Shown: in pieces, positions 34,120-41,957 of the stretch
Position numbering within the stretch: position 1 is the stretch's first letter
Layout of the letters: every line of letters starts with the position of its first letter
From: JABIKK01 sp964622835
GTDB lineage: Archaea; Nanobdellota; Nanobdellia; SCGC-AAA011-G17; UBA489
Assembly (NCBI GenBank): GCA_964622835.1
Contig: CAZUSA010000001.1
Location: 186,001 to 250,000, forward strand
DNA: 64,000 nt
Reading direction: 5' to 3'
Notes under the pieces: generated by a model
What the model was told of the DNA's origin: nothing
The model's database searches: none
Seen by the model: only the letters and a program-made list of their open reading frames with translations
Position numbers and translations under genes: made by a program

Positions 34120-34896
34120 ATGGATATTAAGGTTTTGAAGAAGGATGAGAATAAGGTTACCTTTCAATTGAAGGGTTCTAATCCTGCTATGGCGAATGCA
34201 TTACGAAGATATATGCTTGCATACGTACCTACGATGGCTATTGATACTGTTGAGATTAAGAAGAATGGTTCTGCATTTTTTGATGAGATGCTTGCATTAC
34301 GGTTAGGGTTAGTTCCATTAACAACGGATCTTAAGGGATACAAAATATGGGAAGGTGCTGATGAAGATCGTCCAAAGACTGCTCAATATGAATTAAAAAT
34401 GACAGTTAAGAAAGAAGGTCCGTGTATGGTGTATGCATCTGATATTACAAGTACTGATCCTAAGGTTGTTCCTGCATCTGAAAAAATTCCTGTAATGAAG
34501 TTGTTAGAAGGACAAGCTATTGAGATTATTGCAACAGCTCGTTTAGGTCGGGGTAAAGAACATGCAAAGTATAGTCCTGGTTTGGTTATTTACCGTGGTG
34601 TTCCTCAGTTAGAAGTAACCAAAGATGCTAATGTGAAAGTATGTATGGATGCGCTTGGTGATGTACTAGAAAAGAAGGGTACTGGTCTTGGTATCAAGGA
34701 TATTACACGATGGAATGAGGCACATGAAGAAATGTGTGAAGCTAATGGTGTTGCTGTTACCTCAAGTAAAGAAGATTTTATGTTTACGATTGAATCATGG
34801 GGCCAATTACCTCCACGTGAGATTATGACGCAAGCGTTAACAATTTTTGAAACGAAGTTATCAGACTTTGAGTCTGGCATAAAGAAGTTGAAGTAG
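34120..34896 (+). CDS. rpoD: RNA polymerase subunit D (Rpo3)
   Basis: The 258-aa alpha-like assembly subunit pairs with Rpo11. It has NPAMANALRRYMLAYVPTMAIDTVEI at the N-terminus and the C-terminal dimerisation helices. In the inserted domain that can hold an Fe-S cluster, only two cysteines remain (VCMDALGD and EMCEANG). The cluster is therefore probably lost, as in many archaea. It starts right after the uS11 stop. Confidence 0.95.
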   Translation: MDIKVLKKDENKVTFQLKGSNPAMANALRRYMLAYVPTMAIDTVEIKKNGSAFFDEMLALRLGLVPLTTDLKGYKIWEGADEDRPKTAQYELKMTVKKEGPCMVYASDITSTDPKVVPASEKIPVMKLLEGQAIEIIATARLGRGKEHAKYSPGLVIYRGVPQLEVTKDANVKVCMDALGDVLEKKGTGLGIKDITRWNEAHEEMCEANGVAVTSSKEDFMFTIESWGQLPPREIMTQALTIFETKLSDFESGIKKLK

Positions 34897-34960
34897 TTTA
34901 GTTCTCATACTTCCCATCCACTAACGAAAATAACTTATTGATATCTTATAATTTATTGCT

Positions 34961-35690
34961 GTGATTTCAAAGAACAATGCAACAGCAGAATTAGTGGGTT
35001 TAAGCTTCGGAGATGGTAGTTTAACGTATAGAAAGAATACGAAAAAATTACGATTCCAATTAAGAGGTGATGCAACTGAAGAAAGAAAACATTATACGGA
35101 GTTTATCATCCCGTTATTTAATAAAGAAATTATGAGACCTTTATTTTATAGAAATGTTGGAACAGTATATGATAAAAAAAGGAAATTGTTTTGGCATTTC
35201 TGTAGAAAGTAAAAAAATTAATAATTTGCACCACACTCTTGGAATTCCAGTTGGTAAGAAAAATAATCTAAAAATTCCTTTATGGATAAAAAATTCTGAA
35301 GAATACAAAAAATCCTTTTTGAGAGGGTTATTTGACACTGATGGGTGTATCTATTTTTTGAAAAACACTTCTGAAAAAAATCCAAGAATTCACAAAAGAA
35401 TTTGTCTTACAATAACACTCTGCTCAAAAAATATGATAAATAAAATTTCAGAAATTTTAAAGGGTTTAAATATCGGACATGATATCAAAGAATATCAACC
35501 AAAAAATAAAAATTGGCAAAAATCATATACTATACGGCTTTCTGGAGGAAAAAGAGTCATCCAGTGGTTTAATTGTATTAGTTCAAATAACCCTAAACAT
35601 AAAACAAAATTTGAAGTATGGAAAAAACAAGGATTTTGCAGTCCCAAAACAACATTAAAACAAAGAGAAAGAATTTTAAAAAGGAATTAA
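34961..35690 (+). pseudogene. frameshifted LAGLIDADG homing endonuclease
   Basis: The first frame (GTG 34961 to 35212) carries ELVGLSFGDGSLTYRK. The second frame continues to 35690 and carries SFLRGLFDTDGCIYF. Together they give a two-motif LAGLIDADG endonuclease of about 240 aa. The frames change at a run of seven A (35174-35180), where one base too many or too few explains the break. It sits between rpo3 and tRNA-Leu(GAG), outside any intron. It may be a decayed gene or a homopolymer sequencing error. Confidence 0.75.
35674..35682 (+). promoter_or_regulatory. putative TATA box for tRNA-Leu(GAG)
   Basis: TTTTAAAAA, about 30 nt before the tRNA, lies in the last codons of the endonuclease reading frame, as in the tRNA-Ser case. 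Confidence 0.45.
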
Positions 35691-35707
35691 AACATTTCAA
35701 CTATAAT

Positions 35708-35793
35708 GCGGGGGTCCGATAGCCTGGTCAATTCGCTATGGTTGAGGGCCATAGGGCTTAGTGCCTACGTAGGTTCGAATCCTACCCTCCGCA
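35708..35793 (+). tRNA. tRNA-Leu(GAG)
   Basis: The acceptor GCGGGGG pairs with CCTCCGC (one G-T), and the discriminator is A. The anticodon arm is TATGG-TTGAGGG-CCATA with anticodon GAG. A class II variable arm (GGGCTTAGTGCCTAC region) and the T arm GTAGG-TTCGAAT-CCTAC follow. There is no intron. Confidence 0.95.
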
Positions 35794-35800
35794 TATTTAA

Positions 35801-36544
35801 TTATTCAGAAAAGAAGTTTTTCATTATGCTAATACCTTCACTAAAGTCATTATCAACACCCAGATTATGTCCTGCACCTTTTATGATTTTTAGTTCGGCA
35901 TTTAGAAATAAACCCACAACTTCTTCTGCAACATGATAATCTACTGAAAGATCCTTATCACCTTGTATAATCATAATAGGCTGTTTAATTCGGGGTGCCT
36001 GTTCAAACATTGAATAGTCCTTTGCAGTTTCATAACAATTAAAATTAAAATATGTTTTTTCACCAGCCTTATTGAAATGAGGTATTCTTTTTTCCCTTTT
36101 ACATTCCTCTATTTTTTCTCCAAGTTTCTTTTCAAGATGTTTTTGATAGTCTAACACTGGCGCTCTTAAGAATAATCGTTTAATTTCAGGGTGGTTTAAT
36201 GCAGTTGCTAAAGCAACAATACCACCAAAGCTTGTTCCAAGTAAACTAATTTCTTTATATCCTTTACTTTGCACAAATGTTATTGCTGCTTCGACTTGTT
36301 GAACATAATGGGGTATACTTACTTTGGTTTTAAAATCTAAATCTGATTCTCCTTGATTGTCCAAATCTATTCGCAAACTGTTTATGCCTATTTCATTCAG
36401 TTTTTCAGAGTTACTCTTGGCACTTGATTCTTTATTTGAGCTAAACCCATGAATGACTATTACAACTTCATTTTTAACTTCAACAGAGTGTAAAACTCCA
36501 CAGATTTTCCCAAAATCACCTTCAAAAAAAACTTTTTCTTCCAT
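35801..36544 (-). CDS. alpha/beta-hydrolase, probable esterase
   Basis: The 247-aa protein has HGFSSNKESS (oxyanion region), the nucleophile elbow GTSFGG (Ser near residue 117), an acidic IIQGDKDLSVDYH and the catalytic His in KGAGHNLG. This is a complete Ser-Asp-His triad layout. It has no signal peptide, so it is probably cytoplasmic. The substrate is unknown. Confidence 0.88.
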   Translation of the reverse strand: MEEKVFFEGDFGKICGVLHSVEVKNEVVIVIHGFSSNKESSAKSNSEKLNEIGINSLRIDLDNQGESDLDFKTKVSIPHYVQQVEAAITFVQSKGYKEISLLGTSFGGIVALATALNHPEIKRLFLRAPVLDYQKHLEKKLGEKIEECKREKRIPHFNKAGEKTYFNFNCYETAKDYSMFEQAPRIKQPIMIIQGDKDLSVDYHVAEEVVGLFLNAELKIIKGAGHNLGVDNDFSEGISIMKNFFSE

Positions 36545-36620
36545 AAGTTAAAAATATTTCCTATCTATAAAAAGTTATTCAAACAACTACATTCCTCTTG
36601 TAAGGAGGCCGCACAATTAA

Positions 36621-37325
36621 TTATCGAATATTTTGCCAGTTCATACCTTCTTGCAGATGTTTGCATTTGATAGCGGTATCAAGATAAATCTCAAATCCTT
36701 TTTCTTTAACATCTTTACAAAACCAAATATCATCAAAAGGTTTTTTTCCTTGTTCTGCCCTAAAACGTATTCCTTTAAGAAAAACATCTTTGTGAATGAG
36801 CACACAGCCTAAGCCACAACTAGAAATAGGCATAAGTACATTTTCACGAACATCATCAAAGGTAAGGGGTTTGATTAAGTCTTTTGTTTTGTCAACAGAA
36901 ACATTAGCCATGGCAAGAGTTTTTTTACGATTTTTCCCGTCAATAGTAAATTCCATGTGTTTGAAGTACACACCAGAAATGACTTTTTTATCGTGGGCTA
37001 ATAATTGTTCGATAACATCGGGGGGTGGAAGAACGTCTTGTTCTAAACTGAAGAAATAATCGTATTTTTCTGTGAGCATTTTTTCAACAAGAACATTTCG
37101 GGAGTCTGCAATTCTTTTTCGAACAGGTTCTGTATAGGGTACATGAATTATAGATAATCCAAGGGCTTTCATTGTTGTTGTATAGGTTTCATTTTGAGAA
37201 TTGTCCACTAAAATGACATCAAAAGAAGGGTATGTTAATGCTTTCAAGGATGCTACAAATGCTTGCAAACAGTAGGATTTATGATCAGAGGTGGGGCATC
37301 CAACAAGGACTTTGGGATGAGACAT
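36621..37325 (-). CDS. glycosyltransferase, GT2-like (GT-A fold)
   Basis: This 234-aa protein has a GT-A start (PKVLVGCPTSDHKSYCLQAF...FDVILVDNSQNE) and an acidic motif near residue 94 (YDYFFSLEQDVLPPPDVI), where EQD replaces the usual DxD. A cysteine-bearing SSCGLGCVLIHKDVF and a CKDVKEKGFEIYLDT follow. It has no membrane segment. The substrate is unknown. Confidence 0.75.
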   Translation of the reverse strand: MSHPKVLVGCPTSDHKSYCLQAFVASLKALTYPSFDVILVDNSQNETYTTTMKALGLSIIHVPYTEPVRKRIADSRNVLVEKMLTEKYDYFFSLEQDVLPPPDVIEQLLAHDKKVISGVYFKHMEFTIDGKNRKKTLAMANVSVDKTKDLIKPLTFDDVRENVLMPISSCGLGCVLIHKDVFLKGIRFRAEQGKKPFDDIWFCKDVKEKGFEIYLDTAIKCKHLQEGMNWQNIR

Positions 37326-37374
37326 GATCTCCTTTAAGATGTACCATATAAAGAGGTATCGTTCATACCATAAC

Positions 37375-37383
37375 CTTTAAAAG
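37375..37383 (+). promoter_or_regulatory. TATA box for the eL18 operon
   Basis: CTTTAAAAG predicts a transcript start near 37404, about 54 nt before the eL18 ATG. Unlike most ribosomal genes here, this one has a real leader. Confidence 0.55.
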
Positions 37384-37407
37384 CCCTTATTTCACAATGA
37401 GGTTACT

Positions 37408-37446
37408 CTGCGAGCGAAAGCGAACAGTGGAGAACTTTTTGTTCTC
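37408..37446 (+). promoter_or_regulatory. two-hairpin leader of eL18 operon
   Basis: Hairpin 1 (37408-37427) is CTG-CGA-GC-GAAA-GC-GAA-CAG: a GNRA loop on a GC pair with a purine-rich CGA/GAA internal loop. Hairpin 2 (37430-37446) is GAGAAC-TTTTT-GTTCTC. The pair lies 12 nt before the ATG and could be a ribosomal-protein autoregulatory site. Confidence 0.5.
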
Positions 37447-37457
37447 AACACTTTACA

Positions 37458-37808
37458 ATGAAACGAACAGGTCCAACAAATCCCGTATTAGCTGATTTAA
37501 TCACTGCATTAAAGACGGTAAGTATTGAAAAGAAAGTACCCTTATGGAAGCGTGTAGCGACAGAGTTAGAAAAGCCTTCAAGAAAACGTCGTAAAGTGAA
37601 TACATATCATATTCAAGAGTGTGCTAAAGATGGTGAGATTATTTTAGTTCCTGGAAAGGTCTTAGCAACAGGTGACATCACAAAGAAAGTAACCGTTGCA
37701 GCATGGGATTTTTCAGAAGAAGCATCAAAGAAAATTAAAGAAACGATGTCTATTGAAACCTTATTAAAAGAAAATCCACAAGGAAAGAATGTGAGGATTA
37801 TAGGATGA
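37458..37808 (+). CDS. rpl18e: ribosomal protein eL18
   Basis: The 116-aa large-subunit protein shows GPTNPVLADLITALKT, KVNTYHIQECAKDGEIILVP and GKVLATGDITKKVTVAAW. Length is normal. It overlaps uL13 by 4 nt and heads the conserved eL18-uL13-uS9-rpo10 run. Confidence 0.96.
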   Translation: MKRTGPTNPVLADLITALKTVSIEKKVPLWKRVATELEKPSRKRRKVNTYHIQECAKDGEIILVPGKVLATGDITKKVTVAAWDFSEEASKKIKETMSIETLLKENPQGKNVRIIG

Positions 37809-38224
37809 TTATTAACGGTAAACATTTAATTGCAGGTCGTTTAGCAAGTTTCGCAGCGAAGCAAGCGTTGCTTGGTGAAGAAGTTATTATTTACAATAGT
37901 GAACACGTGATGATGACAGGTGGCAAAGCAAATGTTACGAAGCATCAGGAAGAACGTCAAGCACGTGGTCATCCATACAAAGGTCCGTTTGTTCCAAAGA
38001 CAGAGGATCGTTTACTTAAGCGTATGATTCGTGGTATGGTTCCTCATAAACAAGAAAGGGGAAGAACTGCATTAGCAAAAGTTAGATGTTACCGTGGTGT
38101 TCCTGATACGATTACTGAAGATAAAACAACGGAAGTTAAGGGTGCACACATTACAAAGACCCAAACGCTTAAATATATTACACTAGGAGAGCTGTGCAGA
38201 CGTACAGGGAGAAAAGGACAATGA
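37805..38224 (+). CDS. rpl13: ribosomal protein uL13
   Basis: The 139-aa protein has the archaeal uL13 sequence AGRLASFAAKQALLGEEVII and RMIRGMVPHKQERGRTALAK. It overlaps both eL18 and uS9 by 4 nt, so the operon is tightly coupled. Confidence 0.96.
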   Translation: MIINGKHLIAGRLASFAAKQALLGEEVIIYNSEHVMMTGGKANVTKHQEERQARGHPYKGPFVPKTEDRLLKRMIRGMVPHKQERGRTALAKVRCYRGVPDTITEDKTTEVKGAHITKTQTLKYITLGELCRRTGRKGQ

Positions 38225-38628
38225 GCGCTAAGATTATTACTGTTTCTGGAACGAGAAAACGTGCTGTTGCACGAGCTACTGTTCGTGAAGGTAAAGGTAA
38301 TGTTAGAGTAAATAAATGTCCGTTAGCTGTTATTGAACCTGAATTATTTCGTTTACGATTACAAGAGCCGTTAGAGATTGCTGGTGAAGTTGCTGCAAAG
38401 GTTGATGTAGATATCAAAGTGCATGGTGGCGGTTCCCAAGGACAAATTGAGGCTGTTCGTTTAGTGTTAGCAAAGGCATTATATCAATTTGCTAATAAGA
38501 ATCTTCAAGTACGTAAGGACTTGTTAGAGTATGATCGTCATTTATTGATTGCAGATGTTCGTCGTAACGAGCCGCATAAACCAAATGATTCGAAACCAAG
38601 AGCAAAGAGGCAAAAGTCCTATCGTTAG
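38221..38628 (+). CDS. rps9: ribosomal protein uS9
   Basis: The 135-aa small-subunit protein starts MSAKIITVSGTRKRAVARAT, with the conserved GGGSQGQIEAVRLVLAKAL and the C-terminal RRNEPHKPNDSKPRAKRQKS tail that reaches the P site. ATG 38221 overlaps the uL13 stop; the longer frame from 38194 lies in uL13. Confidence 0.96.
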   Translation: MSAKIITVSGTRKRAVARATVREGKGNVRVNKCPLAVIEPELFRLRLQEPLEIAGEVAAKVDVDIKVHGGGSQGQIEAVRLVLAKALYQFANKNLQVRKDLLEYDRHLLIADVRRNEPHKPNDSKPRAKRQKSYR

Positions 38629-38640
38629 GATTATTATACA

Positions 38641-38838
38641 ATGATTATTCCAGTAAGATGTTTTTCGTGCGGAAAACCCGTGAGTGCTGTATGGGAAGAG
38701 TACAAGCAACGTGTTGAGAAGGGCGAAGAAAAAACAAAAGTTATGAAAGAGTTGGGTATTGAGCGGTACTGTTGTAAGGCTTTATTCTTAGGTCATGCTG
38801 AACTTATTGATACGGTTGCGACATTTAAGAAGTCGTAA
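38641..38838 (+). CDS. rpoN: RNA polymerase subunit N (Rpo10)
   Basis: This 65-aa zinc-bundle subunit has the characteristic IPVRCFSCGKPV at its start and GIERYCCKALFLGHAELID. The four cysteines (CxxC and CC) bind zinc. It helps assemble the Rpo3-Rpo11 platform. It is the last gene of the eL18 run. Confidence 0.96.
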   Translation: MIIPVRCFSCGKPVSAVWEEYKQRVEKGEEKTKVMKELGIERYCCKALFLGHAELIDTVATFKKS

Positions 38839-38885
38839 GTGTGTTATACAAATCTTTTTAAGAGTTTTAGTCTATAGTCAGTTCT

Positions 38886-39356
38886 ATGAGAGATGATGTA
38901 TGGTTAACAGAACGGTTCGATCAGATGTGGTCATTGTTTTTTCCTGATGTTGAGAAGAAGGATATTCATATTCGGTGGAAGGGCCGTTGGAAAAACAAGT
39001 TTGGTCATATTACGAGAAGAAATAATCAAACGGAAATTGCTATTAATACATTGTTTCAAGATTTACGCGTTCCCGAAGATGTGATTAAAGTAACCATCGC
39101 TCATGAGATTGCCCATTATGCTCATGGCTTCCATTCTCATTTACCACAATTACACAAGCATCCACATAAAGGCGGTGTCGTTGAAAATGAGTTGAAGAAG
39201 CGTGGTTTTTCATATATGTTAAAGAAAGAAAAGGCATGGCAGAAAGAAAATTGGTTCCCATTGTTCAAGGAGTTAATGCCACATAAATCTCAACCACCTA
39301 TACGAACACAGATTATTCATCAACCGAAGAAGAAAGGGTTGTTACGTTTTTTTTAA
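38886..39356 (+). CDS. SprT-like metallopeptidase-fold protein
   Basis: The 156-aa protein carries VTIAHEIAHYAHGFHSHLPQ, a HExxH zinc motif with downstream His residues (HKHPHKGG), and an early RWKGRWKNKFGHITRR segment. This resembles the SprT/Spartan family, which cleaves DNA-protein crosslinks in eukaryotes. There is no C-terminal zinc ribbon. A TTTTTAAG lies about 25 nt upstream. The function here is inferred. Confidence 0.75.
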   Translation: MRDDVWLTERFDQMWSLFFPDVEKKDIHIRWKGRWKNKFGHITRRNNQTEIAINTLFQDLRVPEDVIKVTIAHEIAHYAHGFHSHLPQLHKHPHKGGVVENELKKRGFSYMLKKEKAWQKENWFPLFKELMPHKSQPPIRTQIIHQPKKKGLLRFF

Positions 39357-39658
39357 CGTGGTTGTAACACTAATCGCCGATGATGTCCACAGTTAAAACA
39401 AGAGACAATAAGTTTTCCTTGCCGTGTGCGTATGGTTGCATTGTTTCCAGACCGTAAGTAGTGTTTACAGGTTCTACAATAGCTTCTCCTATATTCCTGT
39501 GGGAAGCGTATGCCTGCTTTTGCGGCGAGACGAAGAGCCATTTGCACGTATCGGTGACTGCGTTCTGGTGTTCTCGTAAACGCTGTAGATGCTTGTTCAA
39601 ACAACGTTACAATACGTTCTCGAGCTACCTGTTGTATATCGGTCTTCGATCGGGCCAT
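39353..39658 (-). CDS. rnp4: RNase P protein component 4 (Rpp21)
   Basis: The 101-aa archaeal Rpp21 binds RNase P RNA with Rpp29. Two N-terminal helices (DIQQVARERIVTLFEQA) precede a zinc ribbon with SYCRTCKHYLRSGNN and VSCFNCGHHRRL (four cysteines). Length is normal. The gene converges on the SprT-like gene with a 4-nt overlap. Confidence 0.93.
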   Translation of the reverse strand: MARSKTDIQQVARERIVTLFEQASTAFTRTPERSHRYVQMALRLAAKAGIRFPQEYRRSYCRTCKHYLRSGNNATIRTRQGKLIVSCFNCGHHRRLVLQPR

Positions 39659-39733
39659 AAATTACCATGAATCTAGGGTTATTTATAACCTTTGGACGAA
39701 AAGATTATAAACCACTTTTTGGAGCATCTTTCT

Positions 39734-40504
39734 ATGAAAAAAAAGAATCAAGTGACAATATCTATTATTGTATTATTGGCCTTAATCCTTGGTGTGGTCT
39801 CCTATCAATATCGTGATTATACGTTTGAACGAGGGTTTTTTGAGATTACAGAATTAGATAAAGTGCATGGAGGTGATCTGAAGAAGGAAAGAGTTCCTGG
39901 CCAGATGGTTCCTTTAGAAAATATTGATGCTTACACTACAGCATTGACAAAACTACGCGATGATGTTGTGAAAGACAAAGATGAATCTTTATTATCAGAG
40001 GAAGAAAAAGCGTTACTCTTATTTATTGATGGAAGAACATTAATGTTATTATCTGAAAAGAATTATTTGTTAGGAAGTGCAAGTGGTCCAAAGGGTGTTG
40101 CTGCTGATGCAGATGGGTTTGCTTGTTCTGAAACGGGATATTTAATTAATACGGGATATTATTATAATGCAAGTTGGAGTTCTGGTTTAGAAGCAATTGA
40201 ACGTTTAGAAACCGTGCTTGATAAACATCGTAACATACCTCACGTTTGGGATTTATTAGGTGTTGATGATAATAAAATGGCATTCTTTAGGTCATTTTTG
40301 GGTGAATTAACAACTATCAGAGAGCAAAATTTATTAGCATTGACTGAGTTTTGCTTTGTTGATATGTCTGGTGGTTTCAAGGGTGTTGTTAACCCTCAAG
40401 AGTATACCACAATTACGTCTGATCCTGCAGAGATTATAGCTAATCTACAAGATAAAGGCTTAAATGTCTCGTATGGTGCTGAAGAGGGTTTGGAGGTTTG
40501 GTGA
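39734..40504 (+). CDS. membrane-anchored hypothetical protein
   Basis: The 256-aa protein has an N-terminal helix (VTISIIVLLALILGVVSYQY) and a long extracytoplasmic region that is mainly helical. ATG 39734 is chosen because the TATA-like GATTATAAA lies about 26 nt upstream. It is followed with a 1-nt gap by a small membrane protein, so the two are coexpressed. No family is recognised. Confidence 0.65.
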   Translation: MKKKNQVTISIIVLLALILGVVSYQYRDYTFERGFFEITELDKVHGGDLKKERVPGQMVPLENIDAYTTALTKLRDDVVKDKDESLLSEEEKALLLFIDGRTLMLLSEKNYLLGSASGPKGVAADADGFACSETGYLINTGYYYNASWSSGLEAIERLETVLDKHRNIPHVWDLLGVDDNKMAFFRSFLGELTTIREQNLLALTEFCFVDMSGGFKGVVNPQEYTTITSDPAEIIANLQDKGLNVSYGAEEGLEVW

Positions 40505-40505
40505 T

Positions 40506-40709
40506 ATGAATATGAAATACAAAGATGAAAAAGGGAATACGTTATATGGGTTCTCACAGGAGAATTTAGAGAAGACAAATCGAGAAATTCGTAAGACAAA
40601 TACATTGATGTTGATTTTGATCATCTTCCTCGCTGTAACCCTTGGATTAATGGTGTCCTTTGGTATCTGGCTTGATGCTCATGACATCTTTACGCGGCTT
40701 ATTGGCTAA
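40506..40709 (+). CDS. small single-pass membrane protein
   Basis: The 67-aa protein has a polar N-terminus (MNMKYKDEKGNTLYGFSQEN) and one membrane helix (about residues 34-54, LMLILIIFLAVTLGLMVSFG). It starts just after the stop of the preceding gene. It may be a subunit of the same membrane complex as its neighbour, by inference. Confidence 0.6.
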   Translation: MNMKYKDEKGNTLYGFSQENLEKTNREIRKTNTLMLILIIFLAVTLGLMVSFGIWLDAHDIFTRLIG

Positions 40710-40716
40710 ACAGAAG

Positions 40717-40726
40717 TTTTTTAAAG
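40717..40726 (+). promoter_or_regulatory. TATA box for 5S rRNA
   Basis: TTTTTTAAAG is centred about 25 nt before the predicted 5' end of the 5S rRNA (40747). Confidence 0.65.
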
Positions 40727-40746
40727 CCATATAATGCCGATCTTGT

Positions 40747-40861
40747 CGGACGACCATAGCGACTTGGTTCCACCTGTTCCCATTCCGAACACAGCAGTTA
40801 AGCAAGTCCGCGTTCCAGACGGTACTGTACTTTGTTACGGGAACTCTGGTTCGTTGTCCTC
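40747..40861 (+). rRNA. rrf: 5S ribosomal RNA, stand-alone
   Basis: The closing helix is GGACGA with TTGTCC. The core has GACCATAGCGACTTGGTTCC, CACCTGTTCCCATTCCGAAC and ACAGCAGTTAAGCAAGTC, which are the conserved 5S loops. It is not next to 16S or 23S. A T-run (40863-40867) follows and may terminate it. The ends are accurate to a few bases. Confidence 0.93.
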
Positions 40862-40877
40862 TTTTTCACTAATTACT

Positions 40878-41183
40878 ATGCTAGGAACGACCATTGAACA
40901 ATATGTTGAATACAAGAGTAATACTAGTTTTACTTCTGTTACATGGAATAGAGGTAGTGTTACTATGAAGGGTTACGAATGCGGTTTAACAGCCTATGTA
41001 ACAAAAAAATATGATAAAGAGCATGGTCTTTTTGTTTTTGATGTTGGTGACACACGATATTTAAAAGAAGGAAGAAGAAGAAAAACTATGAAAGGAATAT
41101 TACATGAGATGTTAGGAATGCCTGAAGAAGATCTCAAAGCGATGACATTATGTTCATTACGTGCAAGACCTTCAATTGTTTAA
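40878..41183 (+). CDS. hypothetical protein directly after 5S rRNA
   Basis: The 101-aa protein starts at ATG 40878, only 16 nt after the 5S 3' end. A longer frame would run through the 5S gene and is rejected. It has beta strands (TSFTSVTWNRGSVTMKGYEC, GLFVFDVGDTRYL) and a basic helical C-terminus (KEGRRRKTMKGILHEMLG). It has no obvious promoter of its own, so it may be read from the 5S promoter. No family is recognised. Confidence 0.55.
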   Translation: MLGTTIEQYVEYKSNTSFTSVTWNRGSVTMKGYECGLTAYVTKKYDKEHGLFVFDVGDTRYLKEGRRRKTMKGILHEMLGMPEEDLKAMTLCSLRARPSIV

Positions 41184-41188
41184 CTCTC

Positions 41189-41527
41189 TTAAATCATCTT
41201 TAGTTCGCCAGTAACAACGTCTATTTTTCCTTCATCTGCTGGCCCTATAGCACAGCATGTTGTTGTTTGGGTATCAAAGAATGTTTTTCCTGCATCGGTA
41301 ATAAGACCGGTAATAAGTTTGTGTGATCGTGCTTTCTTAAGATAATACATGAGGTCTTCTTTGTCAATAACTTTTAAGACGACTTTTTTCATGCCTGTTC
41401 TACGCCACGCGTTAACATTGGGTGTAGAAGATTTCAACACAGCTTCTACACTTGCATGGGCTACTTGAACAGCTAGTTTTCCTTTAGACATCTTAAGGTC
41501 TGATCGTACGAGGATAACTTGTTTCAT
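41189..41527 (-). CDS. pth2: peptidyl-tRNA hydrolase, Pth2 type
   Basis: The 112-aa archaeal/eukaryotic-type enzyme releases tRNA from stalled peptidyl-tRNA. It begins MKQVILVRSDLKMSKGKLAVQVAHAS, the Pth2 catalytic N-terminus with Lys and Asp/His, and has LITGLITDAGKTFFDTQTTT and the IGPADEGKIDVVTG end. It overlaps the upstream gene by 4 nt. Confidence 0.96.
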   Translation of the reverse strand: MKQVILVRSDLKMSKGKLAVQVAHASVEAVLKSSTPNVNAWRRTGMKKVVLKVIDKEDLMYYLKKARSHKLITGLITDAGKTFFDTQTTTCCAIGPADEGKIDVVTGELKMI

Positions 41528-41913
41528 GGGAATCTCACTAAACGTTTTAATTTAAGAGCAATGTGTTTTCCGAAGCCTCGTTTTGCTTTTTTTGGATGGA
41601 ATTTTTGTTGTGGTTGTCCTTCTTGATGTAATGCATGTTCTACTGCTGTGGTAAGTTTTTTCATGACTTTATGAACTGTCCGTTGTAAGTCCCAATCTTC
41701 TGCTTCAACACGCAATGATGTTTTTCCATGACGTAAATGAACCGTAAAGGTATTACGTGAACGCCCACCAACGTCAGATAATTTACCGTGAAACCGCAAG
41801 GTTGCTCCAGGTACTGAACGATCTAATTTTTTCATGTACCGAAGAACTAATGCTTTAACAATAGTTGTTTCTTGTTTAGTGAGTTGTTTTAATCCAGAAT
41901 AGGTTACTTTCAT
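41524..41913 (-). CDS. possible HPF/RaiA-like ribosome-associated protein
   Basis: The 129-aa protein shows the order strand MKVTYSGL, helix KQETTIVKALVLRYMKKLDR, strands ATLRFHGK, RNTFTVHLRHG and SLRVEAE, then helix LQRTVHKVMKKLTTAVEHAL. This is the hibernation-factor N-terminal layout. A basic tail (HPKKAKRGFGKHIALKLKRL) would favour rRNA binding. It is translationally coupled to pth2, which suits a role on stalled ribosomes. The assignment rests on fold pattern only. Confidence 0.5.
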   Translation of the reverse strand: MKVTYSGLKQLTKQETTIVKALVLRYMKKLDRSVPGATLRFHGKLSDVGGRSRNTFTVHLRHGKTSLRVEAEDWDLQRTVHKVMKKLTTAVEHALHQEGQPQQKFHPKKAKRGFGKHIALKLKRLVRFP

Positions 41914-41957
41914 AGTATCACCGAAAGAACAAAAAGCAAAGAAGTTTTTATAGGTAT

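Noticed and set aside
40734..40877. Protein-coding frame running through the 5S rRNA region
   Set aside because: The DNA matches conserved 5S loops. The frame is kept only from ATG 40878.
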